DNA from: Acanthosoma haemorrhoidale
Taxonomy: Eukaryota; Arthropoda; Insecta; Hemiptera; Acanthosomatidae
Reading direction: 5' to 3'
Length of the DNA stretch: 64,000 bases
Assembly: GCA_930367205.1 (NCBI GenBank)
Contig: OV884011.1
Span: 139,559,937-139,623,936 of the forward strand
The translations under genes were made by a program, and so were the position numbers. A model generated the notes under the pieces. It was not told where the DNA came from, did not search any database, and was given only the letters and a program-made list of their open reading frames with translations. Shown here in pieces: positions 1 to 10,354 of this stretch. Position 1 is the stretch's first letter. Every line of letters begins with the position of its first letter.

Positions 1-1083
1 TTCTTGCTTTAACGGGATCTCGTTGACCGTCTTCTCCGTCACTCCTACCGCGTCCCCCTGTATGTAAACGTTATCCCCAAACTCCCTCTGTAGTCCTTCC
101 CTTTACCCTCCTGAGTGCCCCCTCTCCGCCATAAAGCCTCTCCACCTTTCAAGTGGCGAAATTTCCCTCCTCGCTGGACTAAAAGCATTTAGTGCGGGGG
201 CATTGTGCCACTATATGCTCCGTTCTCCCGTAACCGTGAAATCTTCTTTCCTCTCGGCAAGGCTCGTTCCTGGGTCTTGCCACCCTAAACCTCCTCTCAC
301 CTCCCTCACTAGCTTGTCCCTACCAGTAGCTGCTGGTTCTCGCCTCTTCTAGTTTTCTACCGGGTCCATGGTTCTTCTATACATGACCCGGCTCCATCTC
401 ATTTTGTCCCCTTGCATCTTCATTTCCTCCTCTCTGGCGCTAGCATCGATTGCTTGAGCACATTCGAGAAATGAGCGCTCGTTGAGAAATGTTACTTTCC
501 TCCCCGTCTCCTTTACTAATTGCACCTTCAAGATGGTAGACACGAACCACATCCGGCCCCCTACTTCCTCGGTGCTGACAGAGTCTCTCATCTTCCACGT
601 TATCTGGTTATAACGGGCTACGAGGACTGCTGCATAATGGTCACTGAAAACTGTCTTCTCCAGGGGTCCACCTTCCCCTTCTATTTGCTTTCTTCAGCCT
701 GAGCTTCACCGTCTCCCACGGGGTTTCTTCATCCGCCTGAAATTGGTTGAGAACGCTCACTCTCACGGCATATTAGGGCTGCTTTTAACGTTTCCGCGTC
801 CCTAGAGTCCAAAATATTTTCCTCAGTCTTAGTCTTCACCATTTCCCCTGTGAATCTCTCTAGCTTGGAGACTGCCTTCCGCTTGTCCTGTGCATTCACC
901 TCTCTCTCATCCTAGCGAGAGCGTTGGCATGGGCTTCCGGCAGTAACGGTCTTATTGATGCTATTTGTTCCAATCCATCCGCTAAGTTTCACACGGGCTG
1001 CCTAGGCCCCTTCTTCCACCATTCTACGAAATCGGTCGCCTACTTCCACCCTCTCCGCGTTTCCGGGTTTCGGCACCAGTTAA
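1..1083 (-). pseudogene. decayed gag-like internal region of an LTR retroelement
   Basis: This stretch is visibly richer in G and C than its AT-rich surroundings and lies directly downstream (minus strand) of a primer-binding site, where gag is expected. The longest minus-strand frame is 349-591 (80 aa, charged, ending in a stop at 349). Further downstream, around 238-145 on the minus strand, the frame reads a decayed double zinc knuckle: EHIVAQC, then CF, then EGNFAT, with knuckle cysteines or histidine replaced, two of them by stop codons. This fits a Gag nucleocapsid that packaged the element RNA. Many stops and frame breaks mean it is dead. The clade (Gypsy, BEL/Pao or other) cannot be set because no pol is visible before the window edge. 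The zinc-knuckle reading is inference from spacing. Confidence 0.5.
1063..1078 (-). promoter_or_regulatory. primer-binding site complementary to tRNA-Phe 3' end
   Basis: The minus strand reads TGGTGCCGAAACCCGG, a 16-nt match to the complement of the CCA-ended 3' terminus of metazoan tRNA-Phe, whose acceptor strand pairs GCCGAAA with TTTCGGC. It starts with TGG as primer-binding sites do and lies 5 nt past a TGTACA that could end the LTR. This is where a tRNA would prime minus-strand DNA synthesis. The tRNA identity comes from memory of the tRNA-Phe acceptor and T-arm sequence. Confidence 0.7.
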
Positions 1084-1250
1084 TGTACATCAACGTCACG
1101 CTTGAAAAAAAAGGGAAAAAATGTTGCGTGAAAAAACGACAACGAAAGCGAGAACAAGAATTTTTATTCAGACAAATAATACTCTCTATATATTTTCGGG
1201 ATGTTCACATCTTTAAAGTCCGGGAATACTAGTGGCGGGAGGACGAAAAA
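1084..1250 (-). mobile_element. partial LTR (R-U5 end) next to the primer-binding site
   Basis: Reading the minus strand towards the primer-binding site gives a TATA-like AATATATAGAG (about 1185-1196), an AATAAA signal (1163-1168) about 20 nt later, a T-rich run, and an end in TGTACA at 1084. That order (promoter, poly-A signal, LTR end, primer site) is what an LTR shows. The outer (U3) boundary could not be located, so 1250 is nominal. No second copy of this LTR was seen in the window. Confidence 0.45.
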
Positions 1251-4200
1251 AAAACAACTTTTGTAATGCCTGGGAATATTTAAGGGAGTAGGAATATACG
1301 CAATGAAATCCAAACTTCCCAAATGTTAGATTGCCCTCACTCCAGTCCTGGCTACCTCCTTGCAGCTATCTAGACTTCTTACTAGATAAGAGAAGGTCTC
1401 GTTGAATGATGCCCGGGGGCCAAGTAGGCCAGCTATCTCATGCTACTGCATAGCTGTCATGAACATTCGATCTACCAAAAATAAGATAACTCTAAGTGGG
1501 GCGAACTCTTATGTGGTATAAAGATTTTGGGCTCAAATCCTTGGACGTTATTATTATTATATTTTAATGGCAGGCTCGTAAATAGAGGTTGGTAATAGTA
1601 TACTCGAAATCATCTGCTTTGATTGTAAGTAAATAAAGGGGTATAAACCACAAAAAAAAAAAAAAAAAATCAAGTCAAGTGATGATAAATCACACAATTA
1701 ATAGTTTCATTAATTAATAGTAAGTTTCAGTCCGTTTATGAAAACGATTCAATTTACACTTTTATAATAATAGTATTCAAATTATAAACATATTATTAAT
1801 CGGTTCGTTATTTAAATTTCCTCATAACTTTATTATTTGTATACATTTCTGTTAAGAGGAGTTAATAAGAAAAATTCGGAAAAGGCTTATGCTTTTTTTT
1901 GTGACTTTAAAGTTTATCGTTAAAAATTTCGACCGTATTCTATATTATAGAAACATATCTAGCTTTTTTATACTGACTAATTAATGACTCTTGATAATTT
2001 TTCGTAGGGCTGGTTTTATTAAGAGCCTCGCTAAAACATGGCGTATGCATGGATATCATGCCACTAAAAGAAAAACAGGTTGAGTTAATGTTCCCGACAC
2101 GATGTTAATGAGTTTAATTATTAATTCCCACAGCAGCTATCGAATGAAGTAGTGCGTGGTTTGTGGTTTGGTATTCGTGTCATAATTCCAATGAAAACAC
2201 ATAATTTCCTTGTAAAAGAAGTCGGGGTCCATTGCAAATTGTTGTACCTTCTGATAAAATTATTGTTGCATCCATCCGAATCCTTAACGTGATGTACATA
2301 GCCATAATAATAATGCGAAACATATGCTCAATCAGCACTATAAATTATTTGTTGTAAAATTATATTTAATTTTAGCTCTTACAGTTTTAGTCATTGGTTA
2401 AGGCACTTAATTTCTCATGTTTTATAGAGGGGGGGGGGCTTGAAAAAACAAGAACAGACATACAGGCACTCGAATGAAAACGATGATGGTGATGATGTTA
2501 TAACTGTGCAACACGTTATCTGCGTGTATCGATTTCATGTAATCCATAAATAATTTTACCATCGCATTAAATAAATTTTTTAGCTATCATACATTTTTCA
2601 AGGGACAGAGAGTGTTGAAGAGAAATAGAGAGATACAGAGACACCGAAAACATGTACCTGACAGATCATGGGTTGGTTTTCAACGGTCCACCGGTCATGT
2701 TCCAACATGACTTTGCAATATCCAGCAGTGCATTAGGGACTGGGGTGGTGAAATAGATCGGATTGCTGCGTGTTCGGATCGCACATGGAAACAAATATTA
2801 TCCAACGGCCTTATTTGACCTCCATAGCAACAGATAAATAACATACATTAAACGAAAATTAGAACATGTCGATCTACGGATCAGTGCTAGCTTTTTTAAA
2901 AATATACATAAACATATCACTTTATTGTCCGAGAGCAGACTCTCACAATTCTTACAATTAAATAATATTTTAGCTACATCCATGTATATTTTTTATTTAA
3001 TTTATTTATTAGAGTTAGGTTGATTTTAAGGGCGTGAGTTTTTGGTTAAAATTATCTGTATAAAGTGTTTTGGGCAGGCCAGGAACCGAGGGGTTACTAC
3101 CATTGGACCTTTGAAACCACTTTTATTATGGGGGGGGGGAGGGTGTCACTGACAATATACAGTAAATAGCAAAAGAACGAAACAAAGGGAAATCACCGTC
3201 CAAGCAATACGTGGTGCACTCTTAGTGAAAATTAGATTTTAGTGTTTTATTAGAGTGATTTTAAGAATTCAGAAGCTTCTAATCCTCCTTTATTTGCTTA
3301 CCTCCTTCCTCATTAAAACATCTTATCTACACAATGATTACCAAAGCTATGAGATTAAGATAATTTTACCATGTCCAACTGTTGTATTGTTTAATTTAAT
3401 TTTATATTGATTAAATAAAATTAACTCTAATATAGCATACTTGTATGAAAATACTAATTTTAAATTTAAAGAAACAAATTAAATAATAAAATGAAAGCCT
3501 ATTGACTATTTTGGGATGTTTTGGAAATTATACTTTTACGTTTCGTATCTTACGTGTTCTCCAGTTGAGTGGCTCCATCCTGAGTTATTTTCCAAAATCT
3601 AATTTTTTAGATTACAAGGCGAAATTTTGTTGTTTTAAGAAAGCTCAGCGTTTTTTGTATACATTCTTCACGACATCTCTGAGGTTTTCTAATGTGCTAG
3701 GTATGCTGGTGTTTTTCTTTTTCCTTTATAAAAAGGGCAGTCTATCAGAAATTCTCTTATTTCCGTCCATATTAATTACTTTTTTACTACCCAGTTTCAT
3801 ATAGAGGGGGTGTTATTTTGCTTCAAAGTTGTAGCTTAAAGTTGTCCCAAAGATATTAGAAATGGAAGTAACACCACAAAAAACCTCTTCCTTATAATCA
3901 ATTTTTTGGCAATTAAAACATAAACATTTTCCAACATATTGTGAATGTTGGTGTTAAGTTTAAAACCTTCGAATTATATGTGATTTGTTTTGGGACTTAA
4001 GTAGACTATAATTACAATAAGTAATTACAAATATCATTGTTGTATCTTAGTGGTTTAATTTGTTGTCACAATTTGGTTGCAATTGGTGCATTAAAATAGT
4101 TTTCACAACTTCTTTGGACCTACAAACTCTAAAAAACTCTTAATTGCACGATACATCTGACGTGAATGTGCAATGTCCGTTGAAAAAAGAATATTTCCAC

Positions 4201-4309
4201 TTTGCTTCCCACACGACAATGATTTCATTATATACATATTTTTAAAGAAATTTTAACAACAATAAAATTAATAAGTTGTCTTTATTTAATAAAGTGTACT
4301 AAAGGAGAA
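1251..4309. other. AT-rich stretch without a recognisable gene
   Basis: No coding or RNA gene is seen. There is an 18-nt A run at 1652-1669, preceded about 20 nt upstream by AATAAA, which may mark the 3' end of an unrecognised retroposed sequence on the plus strand. G runs occur at about 2423-2431 and 3131-3139. The 100-residue frame at 3502-3804 is rich in Phe and Leu, as expected from AT-rich DNA, and is not supported as a gene. Confidence 0.6.
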
Positions 4310-5204
4310 TGTAGCGACCGCTAACTACATAAGATAAATCACCCTATACTCTATTGTATATATATTGTAAACAAATGTAAATAACATTATCAAAATATAA
4401 ATCATTGTAAATATGGCAAACAATAAAACATGCTGCTAGGAGCCAATTAGTTATATGAGCTGGGACACCAGCTGCCAGTGCAGGTACTAGACCCAAGCCG
4501 CCGAGAGACCCTTCCCGGCTCACGTCTCTGTCAGAGAAAAAAGGAAACCACACACTCAAACCTCATTGGGTACTATAAAAATGTCCTTATTGGCTACTGA
4601 CGAAGCCAGCTGGGTATTTAAGACCGGTGGTTTGGGGCCTGTAGATCATTTTCCTGGGAACTATAACTGGCTCGTGGCGGCTCTGCTTGAAACTTTGAAA
4701 CTTGGCTGCTTCTTTATGAAAAACCTTTGCATTTCTTTCTCTCCTCACCTCGCTACGTTTTAGTCCGGCGTTGTGAGACCCCACACCTTCCTAGTGAGAA
4801 TCTCTGCCTTCGTCTCGCTAAATCTAGCACCTCCTTGGGAGTGACCTCTCCCTAGTGGACAACGGTTGTCGTGGCCCCGCAAACTTACCAAGCAGTGTTC
4901 CCCAAGGCGATTCAGTCTGCCTCTCTCCGGTTCACACTCGCCTTTGGGATCCGGACGGATTTCGCCTACCCTCAGGTACCGAGTGGGAATTCGTGGTCAT
5001 TCCAAGACCACACAAACTACTTACACTACCTACCCCATACCTCTTCTCCTGAACATAGTGCATTTTCGGGGCACATACCTATCAAGGAATGGAGTCAGAT
5101 AGTTAAGCCGTCATGAAACGATTGTCCAGGTTATAAACTCAATCAACCCTCACTTCGTCACCAGGGCTAGGGTAACTAGGCACCCCTTTCGTGGCGACCT
5201 GACA
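4310..5204 (+). mobile_element. solo LTR, Gypsy-type family (copy G1)
   Basis: The element begins TGTAGCGACCGC and ends CGACCTGACA. It is flanked on both sides by GAGAA (4305-4309 and 5205-5209), a perfect 5-bp target duplication, and no internal region follows, so it is a solo LTR of 895 bp. The ends match the other LTRs of this family in the window, and the 5' part matches the LTR that adjoins a polypurine tract and integrase remnant at 13972-14520. The middle contains a TATTTAAG that may be the promoter. Short open frames inside (for example 4855-5116) overlap in three frames and are chance. Confidence 0.88.
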
Positions 5205-6959
5205 GAGAAAATAATTGAATGCTAGTTAATTTACAATAGAGAAAGACATTGAAAAATAAAGTTTCAACTCACTTTTACACATAACATATAAGTAAATGTA
5301 GTGATGTGTGAGGTTTTATTGGTCGACTACCGTGTGTGAGATTACCCCTAGGCTGTCCGCGTCATGACAAGGGTCTTCCTGCCCCTGCATTGTCTAGAGC
5401 TGACCTGTCCCGGGCCTTTGTATGTACGAGGGCCTGTATATCTGACAGATCTGGAGGGGGAGGGTGAAGGGCTTGGGAATTATGCATTTGAGGTAAGTGG
5501 AATCCTCTTGTGCGGAGTCTGTTTATTACAGGTTTTGCCTAAAGTTTCTATTATAATTGAGATGTTGTCATAAAATAACGCACTGTAAGAGAGCTGGTGC
5601 AACGAATGATAAGTTCGACTAGATTCTGTTCCGTGTTTACTGGTCAATCTACTGGTTGAAACAAAAGAAGCTCTTTATATTACCACTCTCTGTGACTATG
5701 CATTGTAGTGGATTTGATCAGCTTTTTGTTTTATCCATAGATAGCGCAATACCTATCTACCTAGAATATATTTGATCTAGGACATCCAAAATATACTGTG
5801 GACTTTACAAGTTAGTTAAAAAGTTAGATTGTTTATATGGGATCTTGACTTTCAAAGGAACTGAGAATACAGAGCTTGACGGCCATATGGTTACTATAGA
5901 TGAGGACAGCTTAAGAACAAAGACTAAGTAAAGACTAAAGAACCAACCCTTTGGAGTAGGGCCGCTTTCCATACAAATATAAGATTATCCAAAGCAATAA
6001 AACAAGCATTCTACCATATTAAGTGAATAGCATAGAAAATAATACTATGTATGTTTATGTTCTTACTATGCATATTTGATTTTTTTGTTTATTTTCCAAG
6101 TCACTGTGATATTTAGTTGAATTTAAACTGCTTTGTTAATGTGAGAGAGGCCAGGACATGGAAGTGATGGAAGTGCATGTCAACATACTAAGTGTCTAGT
6201 TCAAAATATAAGTACCATTAGGGTATCATCAATACATTTATAGTGGGTAATTAGGAGTCCGGGAGACCATACCGACTAATTGCTGAAGCGTTATAGGACA
6301 TTGTGTTCTGGGGTATTGCAAGAAGTGCTTGAAGAAGACTCGTAAAGTGACAAAGGGGACTTTGTATGTATTGCAGACACGAGGCCTACGGAGCTAAACT
6401 CAGATCCGTTGTACCTGCTTATCCAATTGGATAAAGGGATTGAAGGATCATCCTATGCTAAATCCTCTTTTTTGCCCGGGTCTCTCTCTCACACTCTCTC
6501 TCTCTCTCTTCTATTTCCATCCTCTACACCCTGATTGCATTTACATACATTTAAAAATCTATAAACGATGATTTATTGAATGAAACAGAGTGATTTCCGG
6601 TAACACATTATAGAAGGCCACCAATACAGCCGAGGCATTACTTGAGTTGTCAGCCATTCTAGAAGACATTTTTATTATAATGTCACAGAATATTATAACA
6701 TTTTTATTAACTATTAATCACATATAATTTGTTCAGTTAGCTTGGACAAAGTATTCATTAGTGTACATATATTTTAACTATAGATCTACAACATTTATAT
6801 TTATTCATGTAAAAAATCTTTAACACTTATTTTTATTTAGTTACATATTTTACAGTTTTAACATGTGATATACACAAAAACTGGCCAAAATCGTTATTTA
6901 CAGGTAGAATATCGCTAAAACCATTTAGGGGTTTTCGTATGGTGCAGTGGTTTAATGAT
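5205..6959. other. no gene seen; contains a CT microsatellite
   Basis: Apart from a pyrimidine-rich CT microsatellite at about 6481-6510, nothing recognisable was found. The 5364-5573 frame has no family resemblance. The part around 6120-6470 is less AT-rich than its flanks but gives no coherent translation. Confidence 0.55.
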
Positions 6960-7980
6960 ATGAATCTCTCCTGACACAGCCACCTATTGGCCATCAGATC
7001 CCAACCAAAATCCAGATCTCCTTGACTTTTTCTACTACAATAGTTTAGGAACACAAAACTATTCAATTACGCGCCTCGATGACCTGTCCTCCGATTAAAG
7101 GGCTATTTTAATATTAACCGTTTCCCTAAGACCAATTCACAAACTGCCTCCTCCTTCATGTATTAGGGACCCCACCACTTCTCTCTGTCTACCAGAGATA
7201 ATTCTCTGTGGAATGTAACAAGAAAACCCTAAAATATCATCCTGTTTCACACCCACTTCGTCGTGATGATGGGTCCTGGGCGGCTTCGGATGGGAATAGG
7301 TCGGAGGAATTCGCTCTGCATCATTCCCCGAACTTTCACACTTTCCTCTCCTCTGTAAACATTCCATTATTGTCCTATTCGCCAAACCCGGTAAACCACC
7401 CAATGACGCCTCATCTTACCGTCCAATTAGCCTACTCCCTATCCTCTCAAACATATTTGAATAACTCCTATCAAAACGTCTACTTCCAATTGTTGAATCC
7501 AAAAACCTTTTTCCTACACACCAGTTTGGTTTCCGTCTACGACATTGTACTGCTCAAGGCCTTTGCGTTGTTGACCACATATCCTTAGCCCTTGAAACTA
7601 AATAGTATTTATTGCACTGCTGCATTTCTGGCTTAGAATATTCTAATTACTATCCCATAAAAGCAGGAGTTCCACAGGGAAGTATCCTAAGTCCCATCAT
7701 TTATAACTTATACACCGCCAATGTCCCTTCAACCCCCAATACCTTCTTGGCCACATTTGCCACATTTGATGACACTGCAGTCTTGTCGTCCCACTCAGAC
7801 CGATATAGCATCCCATAACCTTCAAAAACTCCTTGATAAGATCGAGCATTGGTGCACCAATGGCGGATTAAAGTTAATGAAGCAAAATGCTCCCACATCA
7901 CCTTCACCCTCTGCCGCAAGTCTTGTCCACTAGTTTCTTTTAATACCATTCCTCTCCCTGTATCCGAGGTAGTACGGTAC
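6960..7980 (+). mobile_element. broken Jockey-like LINE, endonuclease end to RT (F1-A)
   Basis: Frame-shifted pieces match the same ORF2 seen elsewhere in the window. At 6960-7090 comes the endonuclease end (DTATYW, then NSLGT, then RLDDL, with a stop where the catalytic SDH should continue). At 7340-7600 come the fingers of the reverse transcriptase (KPGK, YRPISLLPILSN, QFGFR across frameshifts). At 7630-7810 comes the palm, with GVPQGS and a duplicated ATFATFDD in place of ATFADD. Deletions join these blocks and the copy stops at about 7980, well before the 3' UTR. No target duplication was identified. It cannot encode an active protein. Confidence 0.85.
7612..7818 (+). pseudogene. LINE reverse transcriptase palm fragment
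   Basis: The frame reads SGLEYSNYYPIKAGVPQGS, then YNLYTA, then FDDTAVL, a Jockey-type RT palm. The motif after GVPQGS normally reads FADD. Here a small duplication gives ATFATFDD, keeping the two aspartates but shifting their context. It ends at a stop after the SHSD segment. It belongs to F1-A. Confidence 0.85.
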
Positions 7981-8760
7981 TAACTATCATAATAAAGTTG
8001 TTGTTAGATTACTAAAATGATATGAAGGTTCTTGGTTAAAATCCCAATATGAGGCTCTACAGCCATCTTTATTCCCGAAATGGGAGCACATTAAAGGACA
8101 TAAATAATTCATAAGATACAGTATTGTATGCACAATTGCTATTATTTGTTCATTTTATCACCTGAAGAATGTTTAGATGGTGTAGTCCACCCTAATGATC
8201 TGAATGAAAAATGCAGTTGGCAGATTTTTTTTTCTTCAGTCGTTCAGTCGGAATCCCCATAGTTCATAAAATAACTGTAGTCCGAATAAATTAAACAAAA
8301 AGTCTTTTAAATAACATAAAATCTAATTCTCCTTAGGTAAACTATTTTACACCTCATTTCAAACTAAACTTAATTTTACATAATACCGAATGATTGTTAA
8401 TTTCCAGGTCACCTATGCATTAGACAAAATAATAGAACGATCAACTACAGTCTAGAGGTCTAGAGGAGGAGCTAGGATCTTAGTTATTACTATTTAAATT
8501 TAAGATTTGATATTCTCATTTTTCCAAAGGTTCAGACGTATAAAACGCAAAAAACAATTATTTACTTAAAAAAAAGAATGGTAATCACTTATTATTGTTA
8601 TCAAGACGATTTTTTGATACCTTTGAAAATAAAACGAATTATTTTGGTAAAACCTATTCAGTATTTTTCTCACAATCAATTAATAAGATTTTAAGAAATT
8701 CTCAATTTGGACACCTCTTGTTAAGTCCCTTCACTTTCTAAGTCCTTAATTTTATTTATG
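7981..8760. other. AT-rich, no gene seen
   Basis: Low-complexity AT-rich sequence between the truncated F1-A LINE and a small MITE. No repeat boundary, RNA gene or coherent frame was recognised. Confidence 0.6.
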
Positions 8761-8762
8761 TA

Positions 8763-8871
8763 CACAGGTGGTCTGAAAATTTTCCGACCTCAACATGAAG
8801 ATGATAATAAAATAAATAAAAGCTAAAATAAAAGCTTTGTTAGGTCGGAAACGTTTCAGACCGCCCTCGTG
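8763..8871. mobile_element. 109-bp Tc1/mariner-type MITE
   Basis: The two ends form a long imperfect inverted repeat: CACAGGTGGTCTGAAA with TTTCCGACCT on the left, and the complement of CACGAGGGCGGTCTGAAA with TTTCCGACCT on the right. It is flanked by TA at 8761-8762 and 8872-8873, the target of Tc1/mariner transposases. The inside is a short A-rich spacer with no coding capacity, so it would depend on a transposase elsewhere. A related terminus (CAGGTGGTCTG) occurs at about 46755. Confidence 0.8.
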
Positions 8872-8873
8872 TA

Positions 8874-10354
8874 CTTCAATGTATATCTGTTCTAAAACAA
8901 ATTTCCTCGCTATATATATAAAAATATGATCTCACGAGGAAAATAAATATTGAAGCCAAGTTAATTATTATATTAGTTGGTTATGGAAGGAGACAGCCTG
9001 TATCATATCCTGCCTATTCCTCTCAATATAAATCCTCCTCTAGAATAAATAGTTCTACTTCTTTCTTCTTATCCTTAACATTTATTTATACCTGTATCAG
9101 TCACGTTATTATACTCCTATAATTTATCATTTTACTCTGTTGTTATTCACAATTAACTTTTTAAGAAGTCTTGCCTGCTTGTGCTTTCTTTAACTGTCGA
9201 CTAAGTTAATTGGGTCTTTAAAGCTGTTCACGGGCTTAAAAGTAGCAAGATCAGTTTGAATGACCAATTATCTCGCTACTCTTACGTGGGCATCTTTTTT
9301 ATAATTGTTTTTCTATGTTTATATTATTTCTTTCTTTTTATCATCATTATTAAATTGGTTTATGCCTTGCTGAGCTTTTGAAAAATGATCCATCCAGTTT
9401 TTAAAACACCACTTCACCCAATTAGTTACTTTAGTAGCAACCACTTCCAGCAACCTATAGTTTGAAACTAACCCCTAATTATATAAGCCAAATACTGCCA
9501 AATGAAAAAACCGCTTCAATAAAGGTATTCGAACATTTATCTGGAGTTGAAACTTCTTTTTCCCTGGTTAAATTGCACCATGTACTGTAAAAGAATTCTG
9601 CTACTAGTTATAAACAATTAGCCGATACGTTAGCAGCGGTGGTGAAAAAGAACCAGGAATATTTATTTATCGAGGTTAAGCGATATTTCCAGTGAAAGAG
9701 CGGAGTTTTCGGCAGGGTCTAATTGACTCGTCGAGGGCCTCAAGTATCAACTTTAGTGGCTCCGTCGTAAACTGAACGCCCACCCCACGCTTCGTTCCGA
9801 CATCGATCAGTCCTAATTTTATAGCTTAAGTCTCCTAAGGCTCTCTGCTTGCCGTATTTATTAAATGTTTTTATCGAGAAGAGGTTTTTTTTAGTAGTTT
9901 CATTTGATATTTGATTCTATAGACATCTGTCCGTAGTGGCCTATGTCATCACGGTAAGTTTGATCTATGTCACTCATCAAAAATCAGTTGGTAAAGTTTA
10001 ATATAGAGTTTATAACTAAGGTTTAGAAATTTCAAACTACTTAAATTATAAACGAACCTCATTGAAAAAAAATGAGTGTTTTCTGGGTTCTAGCTGCATT
10101 TATCCTAACTGAGACCGTTTACATTAGCAACGGATCTTATTCTACAAAAAGTTTCTAAAAAAAAAAAAAACTGTTAGTATATAATACGGAAAGTAATATT
10201 TTCCATACACCTATTAAATTAGTCTCCAACTTATTTATTCTTTTCATCTGTGAATAACTTCTGAGAACCCTACAATGAATCTATAGCTGTTTTATCCGAG
10301 GGGGGAGAGGCGAGAACGCCCCATTTTCCTAACTACATAAAAAATATCATCAAC
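8874..10354. other. no gene seen; GC-richer patch near 9640-9850
   Basis: Mostly AT-rich with no recognised element. The part at about 9620-9850 is clearly less AT-rich than its surroundings but carries stops in all frames and resembles nothing I know. It could be an old element or a conserved non-coding segment. Confidence 0.5.

Noticed and set aside
3502..3804. 100-residue Phe/Leu-rich plus frame
   Set aside because: Composition follows AT-rich DNA; no signal peptide plus domain structure and no homology recognised.
4855..5116. three overlapping frames with Pro- and Ser-rich translations
   Set aside because: They lie entirely within a solo LTR and overlap in three frames; LTR sequence is non-coding.
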